From: Burkholderia pyrrocinia
GTDB taxonomy: Bacteria > Pseudomonadota > Gammaproteobacteria > Burkholderiales > Burkholderiaceae
NCBI RefSeq assembly: GCF_001028665.1
Contig: NZ_CP011504.1
Span: 1,364,001-1,428,000, forward strand
Direction of reading: 5' to 3'
Length of the DNA stretch: 64,000 nt
Part shown: one piece after another, positions 50,917 to 59,611 of the stretch
Numbering within the stretch: the first letter of the stretch is position 1
Layout: every line of letters starts with the position of its first letter
Position numbers and translations under genes: made by a program
The notes under the pieces: generated by a model
Seen by the model: only the letters and a program-made list of their open reading frames with translations
Told to the model about the DNA's origin: nothing
Database searches by the model: none

Positions 50917-53187
50917 TCAGAAATCCACTTTCATGCTGACGGCGACCGTGCGTCCGGACGACGTATATGCATCGAGCACCTGCGAATCGGCGGCGATGCC
51001 GCGCACGTCCGACCAGTTCCAGTACTTGCGGTCGAACAGGTTGCGGATGCCGATCGTTGCGCTCACATGTTTGTTGAAGCGGTAGCCGCCGCGCAGGTCG
51101 ACGACGAACGACGACGGCGGCGCGAAGCACGCCTTGTTCGAACAGTCGGACTTGTCGATGTCCTTGTCGCGTTTCGCGGCCTGGAACAGCAGGTCGGTCT
51201 GCACGAACCAGCGCTCGCCCGGCTCGTAGCGCACGCCGAACACGGCCGAGAACGGGTTGACCGTGTTGAGCGGCTGGCTGGCCGCGCCGTTGTTCTGCGT
51301 CGAGCCCTTCGTGAACGCCATCGCCGTCTTCAGCGTGATGCCGTTCGGCATCGCCCATTCGGCGCGGCCTTCGAGGCCGTGGATGCGCGCGTCGGCGAAG
51401 TTCACGTACTGGAACACGAACGGGTCGGCCGGCCGGCCGCTGCCCGCGATCGTCGTGCGCGAGATGAAGTTGCGGTAGCGGCCCGTGAACGCAGCCGCGC
51501 TGTAGCGCACGACGCCGTAGCCGGTGCCGGCCTTGCCGCGCAGGCCGGCTTCGAACGTGTCGCTCGTCTCGGGCTTCAGGTTCGGGTTGCCGATCGACGT
51601 GTAGCCGTACACCGGGTTCGAGAAGCTGCTGTTTACCTGGTCGGGCGTCGGCGCGCGGAAGCCGTGCGCGTACTGCACGTACGGAATCAGCGCGGGCGTG
51701 ATCTCGTAGAGCACCGAGACGCGCGGCGACAGTTCGTTCGCGCTCGTCGACACGGTCTTGCCGGTGAACAGCGGATCGTTTTCGGTCGGGCTCAGCCGGT
51801 ACGTATCGAAGCGCAGGCCCGGCGTGACGAGCAGGCGGCCGTAGCCGATCTGGTCCTGCACGAATGCGCCGAACAGCGTGTAGTCGGTGTCGGGGAACGC
51901 CTTGTTCGGGAACGCCTCGCCGACGCCCGGCACCGTGCCGTCGCGCCTGTTCGTCACGCGCGACAGGCTGCCGTCGACGCCATACAGCAGCTTGTGCGCG
52001 AGCGGGCCGGTCGCGAAGCCGCTTTCGGCGAACGCGGAGCCGCCGAACGTGCGTTCCTTGTACTGGTTGTCGCGCGAGCGCGATTTCAGCGGTGTGCCGC
52101 GCGTCTCGAACGCGTACTGGTCCTGCTTCGCGTCCTGGTAGTAGAACTGCACGTGCGCGGTCTGGAACCAGCGGAACGCGTCGTCGCGGAAGTCGTAGTC
52201 GACGCTGAAGCGGTTGCGCTCGAGCCGGTCGTTCGTCGTGAGGCCGAGCGTGGTCGGCGGATTGATCGCGGACAGCACGTCGGTGCTCACGCGCCGCTGC
52301 ACCGTTTCGGCGGTGAACTTGATCGTGTCGCGCGCGGTGGGCGTCAGCATGAGCTTGCCGAGCAGCGATTCCGAATAGACGTCCTGCGGATTCGACGTCG
52401 TGCGCAGCGTGCTTGCCGAATTGTTGCTGCCGCGCGTATCGACCTCGTGGCCGCGCCGGCCGTCGGCGATGATCATCCCCTGCACGCGATCGTTGCCGCC
52501 CGCGGCCGACACGGTCGCGCCGATGCTGCGGTCGGCCGAGTCGTAGCTCGGCCGGAACGAGAAGTAATAGGGCTTGTTGTAGATCGACAGCAGGTCGCGC
52601 GGATCCTTCGTAATGAAGTTCACCGCGCCGGTCAGACCGTCGCTGCCGTAGAGCGCGGAGGCCGGCCCGCGCAGGATCTCGATGCGCTTGAGCGTATCGA
52701 GATCGGCGTAGTCGCCGCGCCCTGCTTCGAGCGGACCGAACGAAAACGCGTTCGGCAGGCGGATGCCGTCCTCCATCAGCAGCACGCGATTGCCTTCGAG
52801 GCCGCGGATGTTGATGCTCGAATCGCCGTCGCGGCCGCCGCCGAGCGCGGCGCTGCCGGGCCGGTACGCGGTGCGGCGCACCGTGACGCCCGGCTCGTAG
52901 CGCAGCGCGTCCTTGATGTTCGTGGCCTGCTGCTCCTCGAGATCCTCGTCGGTGATCACCGACACGGACGCCGCCGTGCGGCTCGCAGCGGTGGCGGTGC
53001 GGGTGGCCGTGACGGTGACGGGGTCGAGCAGCGCCGCGTCGCCGCGCGTGGACGCGGCGACGAGGACGGCAGGAGGCGGGGTGGCGCCTTGCGGCGACGA
53101 ATCGGCGTGAGCCGGGGCGGCGGACAGGCCGAACGCGCCGAACAGCGCGGCGCAGATCGGCCGCCGCGCCAGCGGATAGCAATGCAC
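50917..53187 (-). CDS. hmuR: TonB-dependent heme/hemoglobin receptor
   Basis: A 756-aa outer-membrane receptor. It probably starts at GTG 53187, with GGGAGA about 10 nt upstream; the signal peptide then reads HCYPLARRPICAALFGAFGL-SAAPAHA. A TonB box-like segment (LLDPVTVTATRT), the plug domain (RTAYRPGSAALGGGRDGD to RGLEGNRVLLMEDGIRLP) and a 22-strand barrel ending in SSGRTVAVSMKVDF follow. The motif YVQYAHGFRAPTPDQVNSSF lies in the conserved FRAP region, where a heme-ligating His is typical of HmuR proteins. The Fur box upstream indicates iron control of the whole hmuRSTUV operon. Confidence 0.93.
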   Translation of the reverse strand: MHCYPLARRPICAALFGAFGLSAAPAHADSSPQGATPPPAVLVAASTRGDAALLDPVTVTATRTATAASRTAASVSVITDEDLEEQQATNIKDALRYEPGVTVRRTAYRPGSAALGGGRDGDSSINIRGLEGNRVLLMEDGIRLPNAFSFGPLEAGRGDYADLDTLKRIEILRGPASALYGSDGLTGAVNFITKDPRDLLSIYNKPYYFSFRPSYDSADRSIGATVSAAGGNDRVQGMIIADGRRGHEVDTRGSNNSASTLRTTSNPQDVYSESLLGKLMLTPTARDTIKFTAETVQRRVSTDVLSAINPPTTLGLTTNDRLERNRFSVDYDFRDDAFRWFQTAHVQFYYQDAKQDQYAFETRGTPLKSRSRDNQYKERTFGGSAFAESGFATGPLAHKLLYGVDGSLSRVTNRRDGTVPGVGEAFPNKAFPDTDYTLFGAFVQDQIGYGRLLVTPGLRFDTYRLSPTENDPLFTGKTVSTSANELSPRVSVLYEITPALIPYVQYAHGFRAPTPDQVNSSFSNPVYGYTSIGNPNLKPETSDTFEAGLRGKAGTGYGVVRYSAAAFTGRYRNFISRTTIAGSGRPADPFVFQYVNFADARIHGLEGRAEWAMPNGITLKTAMAFTKGSTQNNGAASQPLNTVNPFSAVFGVRYEPGERWFVQTDLLFQAAKRDKDIDKSDCSNKACFAPPSSFVVDLRGGYRFNKHVSATIGIRNLFDRKYWNWSDVRGIAADSQVLDAYTSSGRTVAVSMKVDF

Positions 53188-53314
53188 AGGTGGTCTCCCA
53201 TTGACGAAAACAAGCCCGAAGGCTGGCTGGGTGACGCGTTCACCTGGCTGGCCCGTCCGCGCGCGGCATGCGGCGAACGGCGAATTGAAAGGCAACTGAT
53301 AACTTTACCAGTGT

Positions 53315-53334
53315 AAATGAGAATGATTATCAAT
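53315..53334. promoter_or_regulatory. Fur box upstream of hmuR
   Basis: Read on the minus strand, TGATAATCATTCTCA matches 14 of 15 positions of the core of the Fur consensus (TGATAATCATTATCA). It lies 128 nt before the hmuR start codon in an AT-rich promoter region. Repression by Fur-iron in iron-replete cells is expected. Confidence 0.85.
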
Positions 53335-53432
53335 ACAAGAAAGGAAAGCGGCCCATGTGGGCGAGCGCTTACCTGCGCGGCTCGGGCGAGTCGCGGCGGG
53401 GAATTCGGGAGAAGCGCGCCGGCGCGCCAGCG

Positions 53433-53660
53433 CTAGGCGAGCGCTTCGATGCGGATCAGCAGGTTGCGCGCATGCGCGATGAACGCATCGTGCGTCGCGC
53501 GATCGCTGTGGCTTTCGAGGCCCGCCTGTTCGGCGAACGCGATCTGTTCGGTGTAGAGGTCGACGAGCGCACGGCGTTCGTCAAGGGGAAGCGCGCGGAT
53601 CATCGACACGAGCAGCAGTTCCTGCGCGCGAAGCATGCCGGACAGCAATTGAACGTTCAT
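53433..53660 (-). CDS. Small helical protein of unknown function
   Basis: A 75-aa protein predicted to be almost entirely alpha-helical: GMLRAQELLLVSMIRALPLD, then ERRALVDLYTEQIAFAEQAG and AFIAHARNLLIRIEALA. No signal peptide or known motif. A very good Shine-Dalgarno (GAGGAGG) precedes the ATG at 53660, which supports a real gene. It reads towards hmuR but is separated from it by the Fur-controlled promoter region. Confidence 0.75.
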   Translation of the reverse strand: MNVQLLSGMLRAQELLLVSMIRALPLDERRALVDLYTEQIAFAEQAGLESHSDRATHDAFIAHARNLLIRIEALA

Positions 53661-53870
53661 GCCGACCTCCTCGGACGATGCGGCGGCAGGCCGCTCTTTC
53701 CATACTAGGCGGTCGGCGTACGCAGCGCAGGCGCGGGGCTTGCGAGGATGCGGCGGGAATGCGATTCGATGAAGACGCGTCGGCCCGCTGTAGCGATGCA
53801 CCGCGCGAGCCGAAACGCGCCACGCGCATCTGCAAACTGCAAGCCGAGGCGTGCAGGGATGCGAACGGAA

Positions 53871-54254
53871 TCAGCCGGCAGCCGTCGCGGCCTGCGCATC
53901 GCGCACGACCTGCGCGACGCGTTCGACGAACTCGGCGTCGACGCTCGACAGCGCTTCGCGCTTGCCGTCGGGCATCTCGACCATCAGGCGATACGTGACG
54001 TCCTGCGTGGTCCATGCGAGATAACCGACGACGGCGAGCATCACGCCGACGACGAGCGCGGCGCTCGATGCGCCGATGCCGCCTGCGATGGCGACGGCCG
54101 CGCCGATCAGCGAGATCAGCAACGGAACGAGGCGGTTCTTCGGAATCTTGACGACGTCGACGTGGCGGATGTCACGCAGTGCGAATACCTGCCCGGCGGC
54201 CGACAGGCCGTTGCGCGTGATCATGACGCCGCGTTCGTTGAATGCGTTTTCCAT
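53871..54254 (-). CDS. DUF6232-like membrane protein
   Basis: A 127-aa protein. Residues 1-40 form a beta-rich head (MITRNGLSAAGQVFALRDI), two membrane helices follow (LVPLLISLIGAAVAIAGGIG and ALVVGVMLAVVGYLAW), then a short C-terminal domain with VEMPDGKREALSSVDAEFVE. This arrangement fits the DUF6232 family, whose role is unknown. The ATG at 54254 is used; there is no strong Shine-Dalgarno. Monocistronic. Confidence 0.78.
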   Translation of the reverse strand: MENAFNERGVMITRNGLSAAGQVFALRDIRHVDVVKIPKNRLVPLLISLIGAAVAIAGGIGASSAALVVGVMLAVVGYLAWTTQDVTYRLMVEMPDGKREALSSVDAEFVERVAQVVRDAQAATAAG

Positions 54255-54378
54255 CGTGTGGTGCGTGGACGAAAACGCGCAGCGTAGCAGGTTTCGTTGC
54301 CGCGTCAAACGAGACCGACTGCCGCACGATGCGTGCGGCGCGGCCGGAATACGGGAAGCGGGTGGAACGGGGAGGCGT

Positions 54379-54639
54379 TCAGAACTGCAGCCGGCCGTCG
54401 CCGTAAAGCCGGCCCGGCACGTGCGATGCGACGACCTCGGCGATCTCTTCGTCGGTCGATTCGGCCGGCACGATCTGGCGCCGCGCGGGCGCGTCGAGAT
54501 GCATCGTCCATTCGACGAGCCGGTACGGGCGGCCCCACGGGCGCTGCATTTCGACCGATACGCGGCAGCTCTGGACCGGCATCGAGTGTTGGCACGTCAG
54601 AATCGCGTGCAGATGGCTGAAAACGGTATCTTCGATCAT
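54379..54639 (-). CDS. Small hypothetical protein
   Basis: An 86-aa soluble protein I do not recognise. It has two conserved-looking blocks, HLHAILTCQHSMPVQSCRVS and WGRPYRLVEWTMHLDAPARR, and an acidic segment STDEEIAEVVASHV. The ATG at 54639 has GGAGG with 5-nt spacing; a second ATG directly upstream is too close to it. Tandem terminators of the porin gene lie just upstream, so it needs its own promoter. Confidence 0.68.
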   Translation of the reverse strand: MIEDTVFSHLHAILTCQHSMPVQSCRVSVEMQRPWGRPYRLVEWTMHLDAPARRQIVPAESTDEEIAEVVASHVPGRLYGDGRLQF

Positions 54640-54691
54640 CATGGCCTCCGATCCTGTCTTGTTGGCAATCGATGGCGGCGCCGTCGGCATT

Positions 54692-54721
54692 TAAAAAAAA
54701 AGCCGCCGATGTTCAGGCGGC
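54692..54721 (-). terminator. Second terminator downstream of the porin gene
   Basis: On the minus strand GCCGCC, an 8-nt loop, GGCGGC and a run of nine T residues. It lies about 60 nt beyond the first porin terminator and would stop residual readthrough before the small gene at 54639. Confidence 0.85.
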
Positions 54722-54780
54722 CAACAGGGGGGGTGAGAGCATCCTCTCAGCCCAGAATTAAGCGAAACTTAAAAGCACAT

Positions 54781-54809
54781 AAAAAAGCGCCCCGCGTGGA
54801 GCGGGGCGC
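54781..54809 (-). terminator. Terminator of the porin gene
   Basis: On the minus strand GCGCCCCGC, a 5-nt loop, GCGGGGCGC and six T residues, starting 36 nt after the porin stop codon. A perfect 9-bp stem. Confidence 0.93.
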
Positions 54810-54845
54810 TTCTTGCCGTCGTGATCCGCGAGTTAAGCGGATGCT

Positions 54846-56000
54846 TTAGAACTTGTGACGGATACCGACGCGAGCGGCGAGCTGGTTCGACGAACCGTTG
54901 CCCGACGTGCTGAAGTAGCTCGTGCTCGAACCGATCTGCGCCTGCACGTTGTTGCCCGACGCCTTCTGGTAGATAACCAGGCCGTACACGTCCGTACGCT
55001 TGCTGAGCGCGTAGTCGAGGCCCAGGTCGCCCTGGTTCCAGTGCGCCGAGCTGCCGCTTTGCGTGGCGTTCGTGTACGTGTAGCCGGCTGCTGCCGACAG
55101 GGCCGGCGTGATCGCGTACTTCACGCCTGCTTCATACGCGTTGTAGAACGTGCCCGACGCGCCGTTCGCGATCGGGGTGAACTGCGTGCGCGTCCAGAGC
55201 AGCCATGCCGTTGCCGGGCCGAAGACGTAGCGGCCACCGACGCCGTACGTGCGCAGATCGCGGATGTTGGTCAGCGCGATGTTCGCGATCGACGTCGAGA
55301 ACGGCGGCGTCGACTGGCTCGGGAAGCGGATGTCCGTGTAGGCAGCGCCGAGCGAGAACGGGCCGTTCGCATAGTTCAGGCCGAAGCTGTACGCGCGCGA
55401 CGAGCCGCCCGTGTTCGTGGCGCCCGTGCCCGGTGCGCCTGCGAAGTCGGTCGAGTTCGAGAAGCCGTACAACGCGCCGAACGTGAAGCCGGCGTAGTTC
55501 GCGCTCTGGAACTTCACCGAGTTGTTGATGCGGCTCGACGTGAGTTGGTCGATGTCGTTCACGTGGTACGCGTAGTTACCCGCGACCGTGTTGCCGCCCG
55601 TCGAGTAGTTCGAACCGAGGATGTCGGTCGAGAACGAGTACTGACGGCCGAACGTGACCGTGCCGTATTGCGACTGGCTCAGGCCGACGTAAGCCTGGCG
55701 ACCGAAGATCGCGCCGCCCTGGCCGAGCGTGCCGTTGCCGCTGTTGAAGCCGTTTTCGAGCACGAAGATCGCCTTCAGGCCGCCACCGAGGTCTTCGGTG
55801 CCGCGCAGGCCCCAACGGCTGCCCTGGGCAACACCGTCGTCGTACTTGAACAGCTTGCCCGAGCCGCCCGTGGCGGTCTTGCTGTGGTTCACGTAGCTGA
55901 TACCGGCATCGATGACGCCGTACAGGGTCACGCTGCTTTGTGCATGTGCCGTGCCGGCCGTTGCTGCCAGGGCGGCGATGGTCAACAGTTTCTTGTTCAA
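54846..56000 (-). CDS. Gram-negative general porin (OmpC/OpcP type)
   Basis: A 384-aa outer-membrane porin typical of Burkholderia. Signal peptide KKLLTIAALAATAGTAHAQ, then SSVTLYGVIDAGISYVNHSK, SRWGLRGTEDLGGGLKAIFV with the conserved first strands, FGRQAYVGL, and the terminal strand NQLAARVGIRHKF ending in phenylalanine as required for BAM assembly. A 16-strand trimeric channel is expected. Its codon choice is highly biased and two strong terminators follow, which fits high expression. GGAG precedes the ATG. A 21-bp palindrome (56105-56125) lies in the upstream spacer. Confidence 0.95.
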   Translation of the reverse strand: MNKKLLTIAALAATAGTAHAQSSVTLYGVIDAGISYVNHSKTATGGSGKLFKYDDGVAQGSRWGLRGTEDLGGGLKAIFVLENGFNSGNGTLGQGGAIFGRQAYVGLSQSQYGTVTFGRQYSFSTDILGSNYSTGGNTVAGNYAYHVNDIDQLTSSRINNSVKFQSANYAGFTFGALYGFSNSTDFAGAPGTGATNTGGSSRAYSFGLNYANGPFSLGAAYTDIRFPSQSTPPFSTSIANIALTNIRDLRTYGVGGRYVFGPATAWLLWTRTQFTPIANGASGTFYNAYEAGVKYAITPALSAAAGYTYTNATQSGSSAHWNQGDLGLDYALSKRTDVYGLVIYQKASGNNVQAQIGSSTSYFSTSGNGSSNQLAARVGIRHKF

Positions 56001-56307
56001 AGGATTCTCCGAGCGAATAAAAGGCGTGTCCAGTTGCGGTTCAGGCGCTCTCTCTGGGCGCTTTCACGTACCGGCGGCAACTTTATCGGCGGGCCACGTA
56101 ATGAATATGACAGCGACTGTCATATGAAGAATGTGTGGCGTCGATGCGACACTGAATTCTGCCCGGTTGCGCCATTGGGGGTTATACCGAATTCGGCTGA
56201 GATTCGATCAGGGTCAGGAATATGCACATGAAATAAGCTTGGTTGGTGGTGTTCGGGCCCCGTGCCACGATCCGTGCTTCAACAACGACACGGGACAAGA
56301 GGACACC
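56001..56307. other. Divergent porin/metQ spacer
   Basis: A 307-nt spacer without a gene. It contains the perfect palindrome at 56105-56125 and AT-rich stretches at 56130-56240. Both divergent genes probably start from promoters here. Confidence 0.6.
56105..56125. promoter_or_regulatory. Perfect palindrome upstream of the porin gene
   Basis: ATATGACAG and CTGTCATAT are perfect 9-nt arms around CGA. The site is 105 nt before the porin start codon and 183 nt before metQ. Regulator unknown. Confidence 0.6.
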
Positions 56308-57114
56308 ATGCGACGTTCGATCCTGACCGGCCTCGGCGCACTCGCCGCGGCGCTGGCAATCGCGGCGCCCGGCGCGCACGCCGACCCGCAAACGCTGAAG
56401 ATCGGCACGATGAGCGGCCCCGACGCGCAGATCTGGACCGAAGTGACGAAAGTGGCCGCGCGCGAAGGCCTCGCGATCAAGGTCATCGAATTCAACGACT
56501 ACGTGCAGCCGAACGCGGCGCTCGATTCGGGCGACCTCGACGCGAACGGCTTCCAGCACCAGCCGTTCCTCGACAGCCAGATCAAGCAGCGCGGCTACAG
56601 GATCGTCAACGTCGGGCTGACCTATACGGCGCCGATGGGCTTCTATTCGAAGAAGATCAAGTCGCTGAAGGACTTGCCGGCGGGCGCGAAGGTCGGGATC
56701 CAGAACGATCCGTCGAATGGCAATCGCGCGCTCCTGCTGCTGCAGAAATACGGGGTGATCAAGCTGAAGCCGGGTGCCGGCACGAACGGCGTGAACGCGA
56801 CGCCGCTCGACGTCGCCGAGAATCCGAAGAAGATCAGGATCGTCGAGCTCGATGCCGCGCAGTTGCCGCGCGCGCTGCCGGATGTCGATGCCGCGTCGAT
56901 CAACACCGACTATGCGGTGAAGGCGGGGCTCACGCCGGTGAAGGATGCGATCGCGATCGAGGATCTGCGCGGGCCGTACGCGAACCTGATCGCGGTGCGC
57001 GCGCAGGACAAGGACAAGCCGTGGGTGAAGAAGCTCGTCGCGGCCTATGAATCGGACGACGTGCGCAAGTTCATCGACCAGAGGTTCGGCGGCGCGATCG
57101 TGCCGGCGTTCTGA
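56308..57114 (+). CDS. metQ: MetQ/NlpA-family methionine-type substrate-binding protein
   Basis: A 268-aa periplasmic binding protein of the NlpA/MetQ family. Signal peptide GLGALAAALAIAAPGAHA without a lipobox cysteine, then LKIGTMSGPDAQIWTEV, IKVIEFNDYVQPNAAL and AASINTDYAVKAGL. Usual ligand is D/L-methionine delivered to the MetNI importer. No metN or metI gene is adjacent in the window, so it may serve a transporter elsewhere or have another ligand. AAGAGGAC lies 7 nt before the ATG. A bidirectional terminator follows. Confidence 0.9.
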   Translation: MRRSILTGLGALAAALAIAAPGAHADPQTLKIGTMSGPDAQIWTEVTKVAAREGLAIKVIEFNDYVQPNAALDSGDLDANGFQHQPFLDSQIKQRGYRIVNVGLTYTAPMGFYSKKIKSLKDLPAGAKVGIQNDPSNGNRALLLLQKYGVIKLKPGAGTNGVNATPLDVAENPKKIRIVELDAAQLPRALPDVDAASINTDYAVKAGLTPVKDAIAIEDLRGPYANLIAVRAQDKDKPWVKKLVAAYESDDVRKFIDQRFGGAIVPAF

Positions 57115-57167
57115 ACATCCACGCGTACCGGACGGCCGAATCGTCGGCACCCGGCGATCCGGAAAGC

Positions 57168-57193
57168 AAATCGCCCGCGCAAGCGGGCGATTT
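57168..57193. terminator. Bidirectional terminator between metQ and the deacylase gene
   Basis: AAATCGCCCGC and GCGGGCGATTT pair around GCAA. The A/T ends flank the stem on both sides, so it can serve metQ (plus) and the minus-strand gene at 57263. Confidence 0.85.
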
Positions 57194-57262
57194 CGTTGAT
57201 GCATGTCGATACGCGTCGATGCGTGTCGATGCGCGCCGTTAGCCGGCGCGCGGGCCGATCGC

Positions 57263-58378
57263 TCAGGCCGACAGCAGCGAACCCGTGCGGATCGCGGTCG
57301 CGCCGGCAATCCGCGCGACTTCCATGCCGGCCGTCGCGAAGCGCACGATCTGGCGCGCGTACAGCACGCCCGACACGCTGCTCTTCAGCGTGACGACGCG
57401 ATCGGTCAGCGGATCGACGATGTCGGCCACTTCCTGGCCGGCCTCGATCATCGCGCCGACCGGCGTGCGGAACACGATCACGCCCGATACCGGCGCGACG
57501 AGCGGATCGGTGCCCGCGAGCGGCGTGGCCGGGTGCGCGAGCGGCGGCAGCGGCGCCGGCGTGCCGTCGACGACGCCGCGCTCGGTCAGGTATTCGACGA
57601 TCGCCTGCGCGTCCTTTTCGGCGAACTCGTACGACACGTCGCGTTCGCTGCGCAGTTCCACCGTGACGGAAATCGCGCCGTTCGGGATCGGGAAGCGGTC
57701 GCCGAAGCGGCTGCGCAGATCCGACCAGCAGAAGCTGTGGATCTCGTCGAACGGGTTGCCGACCGAATTCAGCGCGAGCAGCGAAGCCTGCGCGTCGAGA
57801 TAGCGCGACAGCGGCTCGACGTCCGGCCACAGATCGGGATTCGTGTAGAGGTGCATCACCGCATCGCTGTCGCAGTGCAGGTCGAGCACGATATCGGCAT
57901 CGAACGACAGCTTCTGCAGCGCAAGGCGCTGCGAGTCGAGCTCGGTGCGCGGCTTCTGTTCGTCGAGCGCTTCGCGCATCGCGGCGCGCACGGCGACGAG
58001 GTTGTGCTGCGCGTCTTTCGTGAGCCGGCTTTCGACGCGCGGCAGCACGAGCGCCGCGAGATCGTAGAAATTGCGGTTGAAGTTCTGCATCGAGCCGAGC
58101 TCGAAGCGGCCGAGGTGATCGCCGAACACGTGTTGCGACAGGCCGATCGGGTTCGGCACGGGCACGATGACGACTTCGCCGCGCAGCTTGCCGGCCGTCT
58201 CGAGCGCGGCGATCTTGCGGCGCAGCAGCGCGGCGACCAGCATGCCGGGCAGTTCGTCCGCGTGCAGCGACGACTGGATGTAGACCTTCTTGCCGCCGCG
58301 AGGGCCGTAATGGAAGCTCGTGATCTGGCGTTCGGTGCCGACGGCGGGGGAAATCAGCGGATGGGTCTGCGTTTGCAT
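57263..58378 (-). CDS. Succinylglutamate desuccinylase/aspartoacylase-family deacylase (M14-like)
   Basis: A 371-aa zinc enzyme. SSLHADELPGMLVAA has the H-x-x-E zinc motif, QNFNRNFYDLAAL the arginine/asparagine substrate motif and DADIVLDLHCDSDAVMHLYT the third zinc ligand His. The C-terminal part resembles a biotinyl/lipoyl-like hammerhead fold (GVIVFRTPVGAMIEAGQEVA). Relatives deacylate N-acyl amino acids. Upstream neighbour is an amino-acid-binding protein gene (58604-59386), so the pair may import and deacylate an N-acylated or basic amino acid (inference). Start at 58378 by family N-terminus. Confidence 0.88.
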   Translation of the reverse strand: MQTQTHPLISPAVGTERQITSFHYGPRGGKKVYIQSSLHADELPGMLVAALLRRKIAALETAGKLRGEVVIVPVPNPIGLSQHVFGDHLGRFELGSMQNFNRNFYDLAALVLPRVESRLTKDAQHNLVAVRAAMREALDEQKPRTELDSQRLALQKLSFDADIVLDLHCDSDAVMHLYTNPDLWPDVEPLSRYLDAQASLLALNSVGNPFDEIHSFCWSDLRSRFGDRFPIPNGAISVTVELRSERDVSYEFAEKDAQAIVEYLTERGVVDGTPAPLPPLAHPATPLAGTDPLVAPVSGVIVFRTPVGAMIEAGQEVADIVDPLTDRVVTLKSSVSGVLYARQIVRFATAGMEVARIAGATAIRTGSLLSA

Positions 58379-58540
58379 GATGAGGGGAGTGCGGCGCAGC
58401 CGCGAATGATCCGGTGTGCGTGGAAGATCGATTGTACGTTGCCTGCGTCGCCGCCATCAAACCGGTACCGGAACACGTAATTTTCCGTTGAGAATCATCG
58501 GGTTGGCTCGGAAAAAATAACGTTTCCGGCGCCGTGCGCA

Positions 58541-58567
58541 AAAAAAACGGGCTCCTTGCGGAGCCCG
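58541..58567 (-). terminator. Terminator of the amino-acid-binding protein gene
   Basis: On the minus strand CGGGCTCC, a 4-nt loop, GGAGCCCG and seven T residues, 36 nt after the stop codon. Confidence 0.93.
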
Positions 58568-58603
58568 TTTGCGTCGAAGCGAATTGCTCGCTTGCTTGCC
58601 GTA

Positions 58604-59386
58604 TTACTTGCCGTAGACGTCGAAATCGAAGTACTTCTTCGCGATCTTGTCGTACGTGCCGTCCTTGCGCATGCCGGCGATCGCGCCGTCGATCTTCGCC
58701 TTCAGGTCGGTGTCTTCCTTGCGCAGGCCGATGCCGGCGCCGTTGCCGAGCGTCTTCGGATCGTCGATATCCTTGCCGGCGAAATCGAAGCCCGCACCGC
58801 GCGGCGTCTTCAGGAAGCCGATCTCGGCCTGCACCGCGTCCTGCAGCGCGCCGTCCAGGCGGCCCGCGATCAGGTCGGCATAGACCTGGTCCTGGTTCTG
58901 GTACGGGACGACCTTCACGTCCTTCGCCGCCCAGTAGGTCTTCGCGTAGGTTTCCTGGATCGTGCCCTGTTCGACGCCGATCGACTTGCCCTTCAGCGAT
59001 TCGGCCGTCGGCAGCAGGCCCGCGCCCTTCTTCGCGACGAGGCGCGTCGGCGTGTTGAACAGCTTCGCCGAGAACGCGATCTGTTCCTGACGCGCCGGCG
59101 TCATCGACATCGACGACAGCACGCCGTCGAACTTGCGCGCCTTCAGCGCCGGGATCATCCCGTCGAAGTCGTTTTCGATCCACACGCACTTCGCGTTCAT
59201 GCGGCGGCAGATTTCGTTGCCGAGGTCGACGTCGAAGCCGACCACCTTGCCGTCAGGGCCTTTCGATTCGAAAGGCGGATAGCTCGCGTCGACGCCGAAC
59301 CGCACGGTCGTCCAGTCCTTCGCGTACGCGCTGCCGGCCGATACGGCAAGCAGGGCCACGGTCACAGCCGCAAGAATCTTTTTCAC
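58604..59386 (-). CDS. Basic amino-acid periplasmic binding protein (ArtJ/HisJ/ArgT family)
   Basis: A 260-aa solute-binding protein of ABC family 3. Starts with GTG 59386 (GAGGAG 7 nt upstream); signal peptide KKILAAVTVALLAVSAGSAYA. VRFGVDASYPPFESKGPDGK and VGFDVDLGNEICRRM are hallmarks, with the conserved Asp and Arg of the ligand pocket in the later SMTPARQEQIAFS segment. Likely ligand arginine, lysine, ornithine or histidine. No permease or ATPase gene is adjacent. It has its own terminator and lies upstream of the deacylase gene. Confidence 0.92.
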   Translation of the reverse strand: MKKILAAVTVALLAVSAGSAYAKDWTTVRFGVDASYPPFESKGPDGKVVGFDVDLGNEICRRMNAKCVWIENDFDGMIPALKARKFDGVLSSMSMTPARQEQIAFSAKLFNTPTRLVAKKGAGLLPTAESLKGKSIGVEQGTIQETYAKTYWAAKDVKVVPYQNQDQVYADLIAGRLDGALQDAVQAEIGFLKTPRGAGFDFAGKDIDDPKTLGNGAGIGLRKEDTDLKAKIDGAIAGMRKDGTYDKIAKKYFDFDVYGK

Positions 59387-59611
59387 TCGGTGACTCCTCG
59401 TTTTGTTCGATGGGTGCGCGGTTGTGCCGCGCCGTAAGCCTTCGGTCCGGCACGGCTTCGCGCCGGACTGTCCGTTTCGCCCGCCCGATGGGGGCGCGCG
59501 ACGTGCGGAGATTATCAAGACAAAATACCGGCAGGGCGCCTAGGACAAGCCCCGATACCGGGCCCGGCGGCGGCGCGTCGGGTGCGCCGCCGTTTCAGAC
59601 ACAGGAACGGT

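Noticed and set aside
51067..53316. A 749-codon plus-strand open frame opposite hmuR
   Set aside because: Antisense shadow: the minus strand encodes a complete TonB receptor with plug, barrel and terminal Phe. The plus frame has no family character.
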